Shown here one piece after another: positions 20,847-31,319 of a stretch of 64,000 nucleotides of DNA. A program made the translations under genes and the position numbers. How positions within the stretch are numbered: position 1 is the stretch's first letter; every line of letters begins with the position of its first letter. The DNA lies in contig NC_069092.1 in NCBI RefSeq assembly GCF_947172395.1, forward strand, positions 11,577,418 to 11,641,417. Direction: 5' to 3'. The notes beneath the pieces are model-generated. The model saw only the letters and a list, made by a program, of their open reading frames with translations. It searched no databases and was not told the origin of the DNA. Source of the DNA: Bicyclus anynana (taxonomy: Eukaryota > Arthropoda > Insecta > Lepidoptera > Nymphalidae).

Positions 20847-23800
20847 TTATGGTTTTGGGTTTTGTTTGTCGGGTTCATTTGTAGCTGACTCTTCATTAGG
20901 TTCTGGTTTATCGTTGGAATTATCTTCTGATTTCTCCTCGGTATTTACTGTATCAGAAGCAGGTTTATCTTCAGAGTTCTTATCGGAACTTTCCTCATCT
21001 TTGGTTGTATCCGATTTATTCTCAGATTCAGTTTTTGGAGGCATTGCAGTTTCATCTGGCACCATCTCTATCACCATGTCATTGATACAGTCTTCCTCTT
21101 CCGCAGTTGGCGGCCTACCGAGTAATGAATCAAACTGAAATATTAAGAAAAGAAAGTTGACTTCAATACCAATATCTGAATATTAATAAAAACTGAATTT
21201 ATAGTCCATCATCCGTGGAACATTTTTACAATTGATTCGTGGAACATTTTTACAAGTTAACTTCATCTTGATGAGACGCTCAACTTTTATAAATCCGAAT
21301 ATTTTTTATTCTGGTAGATAACAGGTTTACTGGGTAATGAAAAATAGCATTCATTTCTGAGGAATAGCGCGCATATCGTGATGTTGTATAGCCTAATTAC
21401 CTCCCTCGATAAATTAATATCTAACATATATTTTTTAATTCGAACCAGTAGTTCCTGATATCAGTGTGCTACGTGCTTAATCCAAACAAGCAAACTCCTT
21501 AGTATAGACATAGCTGATACGGATGTTTCAAAATCAAAGTTCATTGTACCTACTTATAACATTTGTACAAGTCCGATAAGAGGCAACGTTTTTGTGGAAG
21601 AATCATCACTACTTCTGGCACAGTTGTAATTGCTTTAAAACTTGGATTCCGGTTCAATTTAGGTTCCGGCCTCTTGGATTGATTATAATTTTACAGCCGT
21701 GATAGCCCAGTGGATATTACCTCTGCCTCCGATTTTGGAGGGTGTCGGTTCGAATCCGATCCGGGGCATGCACCTCCAACTTTTCAGTTGTGTGCATTTT
21801 AAGAAATTTATATATCACGTGTCTCAAACGGTGAAGGATAAACATCGTGAGGAAACCTGAATTTTCTTAATTCTCTGCGTGTGGAAAGTCTGCATCCGCA
21901 TTGGGCCAGCGTGGTGGACTATTGGCCTAACGTCTCTCATACTGTGAGGAGACTCGAGCTCAGCAGTGAGCCAAATATGGGTTGGTTGTACTTACTATGT
22001 AGGTACGTGTCATCACACACAATATTTATAAAAATCGTTTTTTTTTCGCAGTTCATTATAAGTATAATGAAAATATCATAATTATTATCATTGCCATTTG
22101 ACATTACAAAACTAACGTTCTGTACATAATATCTTTATTGAGAAAATTATGCGACTAGCAAACGCCCGCAATTTTTTGAATAGACTTTACTACTGCTATG
22201 TTTAACCACAGTGAAACACAATCTAAATACAATACCTCCTAGTCCCTTGTTACTCATCAATTATGTGACTTTGTAAACGAGTCTATAGATTATGCATTCT
22301 GTAATAGTGTTTTTACAACTCTGTGGTCGTCATCAACCCATATTCGGCTCACTGCTGAGCTCGAGTCTCCTCTCAGAATGAGAGGGGTTAGGCCAATAGT
22401 CCACCACGCTGGCCCAATGCGGATTGGCAGACTTCACAGACGCAGACAATGAAGATAATTCTCTGGTATGCAGGTTTCCTCACGATGTTTTCCTTCACCG
22501 GTTGAGACACGTGATATTTAATTTCTTAAAATGCACACAACTGAAAAGTTGGAGGTGCATGCCCAACTCTGTGGTGTTAGTCGCGAATTCGTCTATCTTT
22601 GTATGTCTCATCATCATCGTCATTATCAGCCGATGGACGTCCACTGCTGGTATATCCAGCAGTCGACGTCCATCGGCCTCTTGGACAGACTTCCAAACAT
22701 GATGATCTCGAGCCGCCAGCATCCAACGGCGCCCTACAACCACACACAACCACAAACGCCGCTACAAGAAGCAAGAAGGGACCACAAAAGTAACTGAAGC
22801 ACGCGACAGCCACTTGTGGCCGGTGGTCGATACTTGTGGTCAGCTACTTTTTTAACCCATACATGCAGTATCATTAACGCGCGAGTGGCGTGTGGCGGCG
22901 TTTTGTGTCGGCATTTAGTGGCTGGTGCGGATCAGCGATGATTGTAGCGTCAACCGTGTGCGGCGAGTCCGTATAAAATGTATGAAAACTACAGGAAATA
23001 TGTTGATAGCGGCGTTTTGTGGTTGTGGCCGGCAACCCGTGTGTGGGAGGCCTAATCTAATATCGTTATACCGCCATCTTTGTCCAATATGATACTATAG
23101 ATGGAGAAAGATATTTATTTTAATACTGTAACGTCATTATTACGAAAAACGAGTTCGGTGGCTTCGTTCACTTTGTGGAAGCGACAGTTAACGAATAGCT
23201 CAGCTTTATCTACCTGTGAAAACCGCATGGAAATCACCGCATAATATAAAAGCGCGATTTATTAAACACTCAACGCCATCTATTGAGACGTTTTTTTTGT
23301 TTAAAACCTCTCCCACTGCTAAGAGTCATTGAGATCTCTTGTAGATATAAGTGTTTCCTTGTCAACTGTTTTTCTTATGTGTGCAACTAATACTGGTAGT
23401 AAATAAATAAAAAAAATATATAACGGCCTACTACAAAAACGGGCCTTAAGGAGAGGGGATGTGGAGCTTGAACCCACCATACTGATCCAATGCGGATTAG
23501 TGGGCTTGGGCTGATAATTTCAATTAGTTTAACGACCACTTCCAGATGATAATGATAATAACCGGAACCGATGGATTAACGTGCTCTCCAAGGCACGGTT
23601 GTAACGGTTTTTGCGGTAATTTTACAGGCATATAACATCACACGCAGAGAATTAAGATAATTCTCTGGTATGCAGGTTTCCTCACGATGTTTTCCTTCAC
23701 CGATTGTGACACGTGATATTTAATTTCTTAAAATGCACACAACTGAAAAGTTGGAGGTGCATGCCCTGGACCGGATTCGAAACCACACCCTCCGGAATAG

Positions 23801-25351
23801 GAGGCAGATGTCGTATCCACTGGGCTAACACGGTTAATATAACATATCTATAGGATAAAATATCGTTGTATGCGGATATAAAAACACTTACAAAGAAGTT
23901 GAGATAAGGCAGTATCGCTTTGAGCTGGGTATCGATCTCGTCATCAATGTTTTCCAGTTTGCTCATCACGGGCGTGAGGTGGTAGTTGGTGGATTGGGTA
24001 GAGTTGTTCACCACCAGGTGAAGCTGGCTCGATGATGATGAGGTACTGTGTGTCGCCTCAAATGGTAAACATTGAACCTGGAAACATGATGAAACATTCA
24101 CAATAAGCTACAATGTGTTTACTTTAGTCTAACTTAATAGATAGGATAGTAGTTCCAGCCTACCGGCAGAGACGTACCGCCAAGCGATTTAGCGTTCCGG
24201 TACGATGCCGTATAGAAACCGAAAGGGGTGTGGATTTTCATCCTCCTCCTAACAAGTTAGCCCGCTTCCGTCTTAGACTGCATCATCACTTACCATCAGG
24301 TGAGATTGTAGTCAATGGCTAACTTGCAAAGAATTAAAAAAAAAAAAGTTTTCTTTTCCCGCAAAAGCTCGGAAATAGGCCTTTTGTAGGGACTTCCAAA
24401 CATCACTGGCTTGATGTCGTCAGTCCACCTGGTCGACCAACACTGCACTTTCTAGTGCGGGGTCGCCATACCCACATTTTGGGACCCCAACGTCCATGGG
24501 CTCTTCGAACTACGTGCCTCGCCCATTGCCACTATAAATAAGTAGTTTATTTAAAGGTAATAAATACATATACCGAATTGATAGGCGTTACTTAGTCGAC
24601 AAATTCAGTTATTATAATAAAAATATTTTACTAAAATGCTTTGTTTGTTAATAATAATATATCAAATTATTTGAGGAATCGATATTTACAATGTTTGCAA
24701 TTTGTCTACTCGTATGCCCTATAAAAAACAGACATAGAAACTTTTGAAGAAAGATTAAGGTAATTTTATATAATCCAAACGATCCATCCATCGAGTTGAG
24801 AAGTTCTGTTATTGTTGTCATATATCACAATCTGGCTATATCATAGACTCAAATTCACTCGACACTGGACACTATACTGAAAAAATCCTACCGAAAATAT
24901 CTATACCTATGAGATTAGTGTGACACTCAAACTATTAAAGAATAAATCATCGAATTTTGAAGGTGTCACTGTAAATCTCTAGAGAGCGACTAGAGTATAA
25001 AACTTAAACAGTGGCAATAATTATTTAGATCGATATACTGGCCCCGTTAAATGGCCAGGGATTTCCACTATGAAGACGAACTCAAAAACCTAACTAAATG
25101 GGTAATTTTGTGTAAGAATTCCTCAAAATTTTCATGCTTCAATTTATTACGCGCCATATTTAATCGTTCAACTTCCATCAAGCTAGAGAAATTTAATGGA
25201 TGCAGTGCATCATTTCATTCAATTTGGAAATGTAATAGCATTAAATTTATCGCAAGAATGAAGCCAGAAATTAAAGCGAAATGATTACAATAATTAAAAG
25301 TCTTACGCAACACAAAATGGCGGCCACAGACAAAATAGAGTATTTGGACAT
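20847..25351 (-). CDS. Secreted acidic-tail protein, family gene 4 (172 aa, 3 exons)
   Basis: Three phase-0 minus-strand exons: 25351-25307, 24077-23892 and 21134-20847. Exon 1 encodes the leader MSKYSILSVAAILCC and ends at GTAAGA. Exon 2 follows TTTCCAG, begins VQCLPFEATHSTS, continues through a Ser run and ends ...LKAILPYLNFF at GTAAGT; it looks helical in its second half. Exon 3 follows TATTTCAG, begins FDSLLGRPPTAEEEDCIND and ends in about 75 residues rich in Glu, Ser, Asp, Lys and Asn with the C-terminus NPKP. The acidic tail is probably disordered and could be phosphorylated or bind cations (inference). The exon plan equals that of genes 1-3, but exon 3 is much longer. AATAAA lies about 50 bp after the stop, and a TATA plus initiator pair lies just upstream. 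Joining exon 2 to exon 3 rests on matching phase, strand and absence of a competing exon. Function unknown. Confidence 0.77.
21695..21985 (+). repeat. SINE-B copy in gene 4 intron 2
   Basis: Complete head GCCGTGATAGCCCAGTGGATAT with B box GGTTCGAATCC, and end CCAAATATGGGTTGG. Confidence 0.88.
22329..22565 (-). repeat. SINE-B copy, head truncated, in gene 4 intron 2
   Basis: CATCAACCCATATTCGGCTC to GTTGGAGGTGCATGCCC; the tRNA head is lost. Confidence 0.85.
22608..22745 (-). mobile_element. RTE LINE tail with an inverted partial copy
   Basis: CAGCCGATGGACGTCCACTGCTGG is followed at once by its own complement (CCAGCAGTCGACGTCCATCGGCC) and then AGACTTCCAAACATGATGATCTCGAGCC. This gives a local hairpin inside gene 4 intron 2. 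Confidence 0.7.
23638..23836 (-). repeat. SINE-B copy 55 bp from gene 4 exon 2 donor
   Basis: ACGCAGAGAATTAAGATAATTCTC to CCACTGGGCTAACACGG, minus strand, inside gene 4 intron 2. Confidence 0.85.
24159..24348 (+). repeat. SINE-A copy, 5' truncated, in gene 4 intron 1
   Basis: CCTACCGGCAGAGACGTACCGCC to the CTAACTTGCAAAGAATTAAAAA tail. Confidence 0.88.
24371..24533 (-). mobile_element. RTE LINE tail fragment in gene 4 intron 1
   Basis: AAATAGGCCTTTTGTAGGGACTTCC, CACTTTCTAGTGCGGGGTCGCC and GGGACCCCAACGTCCATGGG. Same subtype as 7592-7938. Confidence 0.75.
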
Positions 25352-25389
25352 TTCGTTTAGACTAATGTAGGTTGCACAAATAACAAAAC

Positions 25390-25424
25390 ACTGAACCCTT
25401 TTCAACTATGTATCAGTTTAAATA
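25390..25424 (-). promoter_or_regulatory. Core promoter of gene 4: TATTTAAA plus TCAGT initiator
   Basis: TATTTAAA at 25424-25417 and the arthropod initiator TCAGT at 25394-25390, with its A at 25392, are 32 bp apart, the usual TATA to start-site spacing. The ATG is at 25351, so the leader would be about 41 nt. This is the best-formed promoter of the cluster and supports the choice of exon 1. Confidence 0.65.
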
Positions 25425-26141
25425 CATGATCGTTTAATCTTTTTTTTTAATACGAAAATTGTCACGTCCATAGCAGAATAAAGAAGACGCAAATGCGCGT
25501 GTTCCGCTAAACCGTTTCAAATGATAACGTTATTTGTATGTGAAGTATAATGAAGGTTAAAACTAAATAGATTTTCATTACAAGTAGTGTCCGTTTACTC
25601 AGAAATGTATCACACCTTATCAAAATATTAGCTTAAGAGTGTGCAATATGTAATTTGGTGGTTACAAATGGTTCTGGATCTCAGATTCTGGAAAAGTTAG
25701 GAGCCTGATATTTGGGTAAATGATATTTCAAAGTGTTAGCTTCGTTATGACTATACAAAATACACAATTTGTAAAACTTTTCTCGATAGTTTATTTTTTT
25801 TAAAAAATACATGTTTTGCTCACATTTTGCTTTCAATCTCAGGAAAAGCAAACTTATTTTCTTGAATATTTTTTTTGTACAGAAAATTAGGTATATATCT
25901 TGAACATGGCCATTTTTTTTTTCGATATGTTGTTTTATTTACTTGCAATTAGGTAAAAATGGTTTTGGCGCTCACGTCATAAAGTTTGCGTCGCGCATCA
26001 ATCACTCCGTGCTTTTCACTCTCGTGAAAAGTCATAATTCGGCGTCTCGTTTGCGCTTCGAATTTTATCCATATCGTACCGACGCGCTGCGCGCTCTTAA
26101 CTTCTTCGAAGGAATGTTTTTGAAGGAAAAAAAAAATTTTT

Positions 26142-26234
26142 TAGCCCGCTTCCATCTTAGACTGCATCATCACTTACCATCAGGTGAGATTGTAGTCAAG
26201 GGCTAACTTGTAAATATTAAAAAAAAAAAAAAAG
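26142..26234 (+). repeat. SINE-A 3' fragment
   Basis: TTAGCCCGCTTCCATCTTAGACTG to poly-A. Confidence 0.85.
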
Positions 26235-26295
26235 GAATATTGAGCATGTAACAGCGCGATTACGACTTGAAGGTATGAGTATAATCACAAATTAA

Positions 26296-26424
26296 AGTGT
26301 TTTTCAGATAGCATGGATTCGGTGACAGTTGCCTCATGACGTCCTTAATACGTACTATTATCGTGAATCGCGGCAAACTTTCAAGAGTAAAGCTGTCACC
26401 ATACCTATGCTATCTGAAAAACGC
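26296..26424 (+). repeat. Small interspersed repeat with terminal inverted ends
   Basis: AAAGTGTTTTTCAGATAGCATGG ... GGTGACAG is mirrored by CTGTCACC ... CTATGCTATCTGAAAAACG. A minus-strand relative lies at about 48635-48750. Confidence 0.6.
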
Positions 26425-26427
26425 CGA

Positions 26428-26760
26428 CGACGGCCTCTGTGCCGCAGTGGTATGCGCGGTGGATTTACAAGACGGAGGTCCTGGGTTCGATTCCCGGCTG
26501 GGCCGATTGAGATTTTCTATATTGGCCCAGGTCTAGCTGGTGGGAGGCTTTGGCCGTGGCTAGTTACCACCTACCGGCAAAGACGTACCGCCGAAAGATT
26601 TAGCGTTCCGGTACGATGCCATGTAGAAACCGAAAGGAGTGTGGATTTTCATCCTCCTCCTAACAAGTTAGCCCACTTCCATCTTAGATTGCATCATCAC
26701 TTACAGATGAGATTGTAGTGAAGGGCTAACTTGTTAAGAATAAAAAAAAGAAAAAAAAAA
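26428..26760 (+). repeat. SINE-A copy, full length
   Basis: Head GACGGCCTCTGTGCCGCAGTGGTATGCGCGG with B box GGTTCGATTCC, body and poly-A tail all present. It is inserted right after the small inverted-end repeat. Confidence 0.9.
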
Positions 26761-26769
26761 CACTATAAA

Positions 26770-27180
26770 AGGTAGTGTAATTCTTCTATTCTCGGAAGAC
26801 GGTTTTCCTTTAGATGTATTGTTAGTCACTAACGCGTTTTTATGCGTATCACAATAAAACGTCTTCTCAGCAGAAACCCGTTTAAATTATTTACTCATAT
26901 TTAAGAGTAATACATAAAGAAGCGTTTATCAGAAAATCTTTATTTAACAATCACTTAAAGGCAGATGATAATTCAAAAAATATTTTGCTTTGATGATGCT
27001 ATGCTTTTGCTTTATTATGCTTTCAGTTTTACACACCAACACATCTTGTAGAACGCTTGTTTATACACCTTTTTACCACAGAATACATAAAATAGTATGT
27101 ACAAGTACTTACGTTACAATGATATATAATTTTAGATAATTTGGGGAACTGCTGCACAGACACATCTTAACAAATTACAA
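26770..27180. other. AT-rich stretch, nothing recognised
   Basis: No ORF above background, no clear repeat match inside the window. Confidence 0.4.
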
Positions 27181-27189
27181 CACACACAA

Positions 27190-27680
27190 AACAAATTAAT
27201 CAAGACACACACAAAAGATCTTTACACTAAAACAAAACTATTCAATATCACGCAACTATGCACATACAATACCTGTCTCATAATTAAAAAAATCATGACC
27301 AACACACTACATTTTTCATAACATTTAAGCATAGGACAAACTCAATCTCAGGAATAAATATAAAATCAATATTTGGCGACCACGGACAAAAACCTATGGA
27401 AAAATAAACATATTATGTGAGGATGCTCAGTTATATAACAATCTGCCTCCATTAAGGAGTTGAAAAACATAAAAGAACTCCATTAAGGAGTTGAAAAACA
27501 TAAAAGCATTCAAGAAATCGATTAAACCCTACATCCTCACAAACTTGGACAAAATATTGAAAAAAACAATGTTGTTAAATTTTTGTTACAATAATGCATG
27601 TTGTCTGCAAAAATTACGATATGTTAACTCTAAGTTAAGTGAACAGTACGTTCTTTTTTGGAAAAATAAATATCTTTAAA
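27190..27680 (+). mobile_element. Decayed LINE reverse-transcriptase C-terminus
   Basis: Plus-strand fragments read LYNNLPPLRS (27432-27460) then LKNIKAFKKSIKPYI (27490-27535), the usual end of jockey/CR1-type reverse transcriptases. The two are separated by a 31-bp tandem duplication (27447-27508) that breaks the frame. A third piece upstream reads TQLCTYNTCLIIKKI. Dead element; clade not certain. Confidence 0.55.
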
Positions 27681-28726
27681 CCGAGATAAAAATATTTTAT
27701 AGCAAATCCACATATATAGGTGGTATGTTGTAATACTTCTTGTAAGTTCATAACCAGAAATTTTTAATTGGAACGGGATTAAAGTTACCAAAAAACTGCA
27801 CTCTCTTAATTAGTTACTAACTAGGGACTCGTCTCATCCCGGCGACTGTACCATCAGTTTTGAATCTTTGCATCCCTTTGAGAGAAAAAATCGTGTACAT
27901 TGTACGGTACCTTAGAAACAGAATTTGTATTTTTCTATATTCTTTGAAATTTTATTTCGTCAAACGATAACACAAAATTATTAATTCCTACGAACGTTTT
28001 TAAATTATTATTATAATTGATTCAAAGTTTATCATTATAATTATACCAAAAATATATTATTATCAATTTTTAAATTCGTTTATTTTATGTATGATGTATG
28101 TATATTTTATGTATGTATTACTTTGACTATTATTTGTAAATGGCGGACGCCTTCAACTTTGTTAGCGTGAAATCAATAGATTTTTTCGAGATAAAAATGT
28201 ATAATAAGAACCTATTTGTTGCTTAATAACCTCCTCTATTGATCAGTGAAAGTGCCGTTAAAATCGGTTCAGCCGTTTCTGAGACAAGCCCAAACAAACA
28301 GACAGACAGACGAAAAATTTAAAAAAGCTTGTGTGTATTTTATACGTGTAATTAACAATAAGCACTTGAAAAACACACAGGTAAAGCGTGTCTTGAGTCT
28401 GATTAAGATCTTATTATCAGAGACAGATACTTCAATTTTATCTTTATTTATTTGTATTGAAGACTAGCACCGGTTTGGAAAACAAGCTCAGGTAAGAAGA
28501 AATATTATAATAGTATCTTCATCTTAAAGTGCCTCTCCATTACTAAAGGTCGGCGGTCAGCTTTCTAAACTTTTCCTTGTCCATGGCTAGGTGGAAAAGT
28601 TCTTCGACTGTCTTTATGCCAGACCACTCTCTTTTGTTTCGTAGCCAGGACTTTTTTCTTATAGTAAGTTTAATATCATAGAATGATTGAAGGCAATTTT
28701 TTTCGCACATTTATAGGTTATGACGG

Positions 28727-28803
28727 CACAAAACGACGAGCGTACACGGCGACTTCCGACCCGGAAACTGGGGTGTATCATGCACAGACTCTAATGTGAG
28801 TGG
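28727..28803 (+). repeat. Repeat pair, first member
   Basis: About 75 percent identical to 31026-31115 in the same orientation. Both read HKT.S......F R.GNWGVS.T..NVS in the same frame and both end AATGTGAGTG. A stop interrupts the frame upstream here. Confidence 0.6.
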
Positions 28804-28809
28804 CGTCCA

Positions 28810-29190
28810 GCCTCTTTACCATTTTGAATGGTGCTATTATATTTAGACGGCATATTTATTTATTTATTAAGGAAAATCTACCGCTAATATATTAAATTAA
28901 AAGATACTTTTTATATCGAAAATAAAATTAGAAAGGGGTGAAATAAGGGTTGAAAGTTTGTATGGATATTCCTCAATTTTTAGAGTTACAGTTATGAAAA
29001 GTTACCATAAATCATTAAAAAAATGCAAAATGTAATGTGATACAAGAATTTTTAAAAATCTATCAAGGGTTGAAAGGGTTGTTTATCTCATCAATAGGAA
29101 TGTGTGTTTAATTTGGAACAATAAAAATACTGCACCTTCTTTACCATTTTATGTTACTTATTTTTAATTAGCCTAGTCATTTATTTATTT
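28810..29190. other. AT-rich stretch, nothing recognised
   Basis: No exon or named repeat seen. Confidence 0.35.
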
Positions 29191-29201
29191 GTTTGAGTAT
29201 T

Positions 29202-29633
29202 TTATTTTATAATCCCACCCCATCTCATTTCCAGGCAAAGACCTCTCCCTAATCCTTCCATTATTCGTCGGATTCGTCTTTTGGTGCCATATAGGACACA
29301 TATACTCCACAAGATCATGTCGCCATATGCAAAGTGATCTTTATTATTATATTTTCTCTTGTTATATTTTGGGCAACAAACGTTAATTTCTGTAGCCCAC
29401 CTAAAATAAAAACAACTTGGAACAAGTTTACAAGTATCTGGCATCTTCAAATTTTTATACAGAGTAACATAAAATAGAACCTTTAGGTAAGTATAGTTTT
29501 CATCTAGATGAAAGCAATATTTCGGCACCGGTGCAAAGTGTTTCTGAATTGCGACACCAACCGCGACAATATATGAAGTAATTCCCAGCGTGTTCTCGTA
29601 AGATCGTGAGGACTGTGAAAATTGTCGCCACAA
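29202..29633 (-). CDS. Unrecognised 143-codon ORF
   Basis: An open frame on the minus strand with five Cys in its middle and Arg/Lys-rich C-terminal third, ending in a stop at 29202. I see no domain I can name. An internal TTTTATTTTAG|GTGGGC (near 29400) could be a splice acceptor, so only the second half might be coding, or the whole may be a LINE remnant. It sits in a repeat-rich stretch with no visible promoter. I report it only as a candidate. Confidence 0.2.
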   Translation of the reverse strand: MWRQFSQSSRSYENTLGITSYIVAVGVAIQKHFAPVPKYCFHLDENYTYLKVLFYVTLYKNLKMPDTCKLVPSCFYFRWATEINVCCPKYNKRKYNNKDHFAYGDMILWSICVLYGTKRRIRRIMEGLGRGLCLEMRWGGIIK

Positions 29634-29865
29634 CTTTTAAAATTTAGCACTCTATATTCAACAATTTATTCTCAAAAAAAAACTAATTATTTTTGTTCTA
29701 TTTTAAAAACTACCAAAGGTATTTTTCTCATGTATTTTTAGGAAGCATATTTTTTGTTATCGGACGCACCCATGTCTGGAAGTTCAGATTAAAATCCTTA
29801 TTCTAAGTCTGGTGGAATATGGCCACACCTCCATAGTTTGCTACATTCATAATTTATCTTACTCA

Positions 29866-30110
29866 AAATCAAAATTTATTAATTACAAGTAGGCGTAGTT
29901 TACAAGCAGTTTTAAAACGACAAGTTTAATTATTTGTAAAGGCTCTACCCCGATGGTAGAGCCTTTACAAATAATTCGGCAGGCAGGTTCTGCTGAAAAG
30001 AGCGCAACAGTTGCTCTTATAAAAAAACATACATAAATATAATTTACAAATTGCTTGCAGGTGACATGGCATGTCCATAACCGTCTTCGCGTCACCAACC
30101 ATATGAAAGA
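29866..30110 (-). mobile_element. LINE tail of the AATCAAAAT...CAAGTAGGC type
   Basis: CTCAAAATCAAAATTTATTAATTACAAGTAGGCGTAGTTTACAAGC and GGCAGGTTCTGCTGAAAAGAGCGCAAC are a very common lepidopteran LINE 3' end (CR1/Zenon-like, recalled). It contains the 22-bp hairpin at 29928-29976. Confidence 0.6.
29928..29976. repeat. Perfect 22-bp hairpin
   Basis: AATTATTTGTAAAGGCTCTACC and its exact complement are separated by the 5-nt loop CCGAT. It lies within a LINE tail. Confidence 0.92.
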
Positions 30111-30135
30111 TTCTGAAATTTTAGGAGTATAAATA

Positions 30136-30327
30136 TTGTTGGAAATAGTCTGGGACAGATATGACGTCGCTCGATCTCGTTTTGGCTCGTGCCGACGCTA
30201 CGTGACGCGACTTGTTTCGTAAAGAGTAGGGATTTAGAGAGGGGTAGCGATAAGTTGGCAGGAACGACTTGCGATATAAGGCACTCGTCGTCCGGTCAGC
30301 TTCAGTGTGCTCGTATCGTTCGAGCCG
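30136..30327 (+). promoter_or_regulatory. TATA/Inr promoter block, perhaps an LTR
   Basis: TATAAG at 30275-30280 is 29 bp before the A of TCAGT (30302-30306), a canonical insect core promoter. The upstream 140 bp are CpG-rich and begin TGTTGGAAATAG. The transcript side is interrupted at 30328 by a SINE and resumes at 30647. It could be a solo LTR or a genuine promoter. No matching second LTR or target duplication was proven. Confidence 0.45.
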
Positions 30328-30646
30328 TTTTTTTTTATTCTTTACAAGTTAGCCCTTGACTACAATCTCACCTGAAGGTAAGTGATGATGCAGTCTAAGA
30401 TGGAATCGGGCTAACTTGTTAGGAGGAGGATGAAAATCCACCCCTTTCTGTTTCTACACGGCATCGTACCGGAACGCTAAATCGCTTGGCAGTACGTCTT
30501 TGCCGGTAGGGTGGTAACTAGCTACGGCCGAAGCCTCCCACCAGCCAGACCTGGACAAATTAAGAAAATCTCAATCTGCCTAGGGATCGAACCCAGGACC
30601 TCCGTCTTGTAAATCCACCGCGCATACCACTGCGCCACGGAGGCCG
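30328..30646 (-). repeat. SINE-A copy, full length
   Basis: Poly-T tail to the head (CGCGCATACCACTGCGCCACGGAGGCCG). It splits the promoter-like block just downstream of the initiator. Confidence 0.9.
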
Positions 30647-31025
30647 TTTGAGAAGTTATGGGTTACTTGGGATATTCGGAGAGAGTGATTTGAGTGAAAA
30701 GAGGAAGAACTTTACTTAACTTGGTTACAACTTTACTTAAAGACGTCTTTAACCCAACACACAACGTTCACAAGTGCGTGACTCTACTGAAGGTCTTACT
30801 CTGCCATTCTAGGTTGTTGGTTACAGTTTGATTTGTTAATTAAGTTGTCCTGACAAATGTTGTGAATCATAACCATTGTTCGACATTAGTTTTCTTATTA
30901 TTTTGTAATCCATTTCTGACTCTGCTAAAAATATAGAAGTTATAGTTAGTTTTGTGTTTATCACATAGTGAAAAAAATCGCCTTGGTCACATTTCAGAGA
31001 TGTCAAAACTCCAAACTATATTGTA

Positions 31026-31115
31026 ATCATGAATCAACACAAAACGAAGAGTGCAGACGCCTACTTCCGTGTCGGAAACTGGGGCGTATCAAGCACTGGC
31101 GCTAATGTGAGTGCC
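31026..31115 (+). repeat. Repeat pair, second member
   Basis: Starts ATGAATCAACACAAAACG and encodes FRVGNWGVSSTGANVS; followed by GTGAGTG. See 28727-28803. The ORF runs on to 31310, but only this part is shared. Confidence 0.55.
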
Positions 31116-31319
31116 GCTTCAACCTTTTCACCCTTTTTCTATTGTCGACTGTCGCGTATCCGCCTTAGGAGAGTAATGAGTGTCTGTGTTTCCAATTGTC
31201 GAGATTTACTAGACTGTCTAGTGTCTACAAGTGCTCGCAAGCTACTTTACAAGTTTATTAACCCTTTGAAGTTTCTACACCTTGAGTTATTTTTAAGTAG
31301 GAGTAAATGAGCGAGTGTG

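Noticed and set aside
25051..25284. Possible plus-strand first exon after a TATAAAA box at 24995
   Set aside because: MARDFHYEDELKNLTKW followed by GTAATT is suggestive, but there is no leader peptide, no next exon, and the frame beyond is AT-rich background.
27073..27180. Alternative leader exon for gene 4 (MCLCSSSPNYLKLYIIV before GTAAGT)
   Set aside because: It ends in the wrong phase for exon 2 of gene 4. The exon at 25351-25307 has the right phase and a good promoter.
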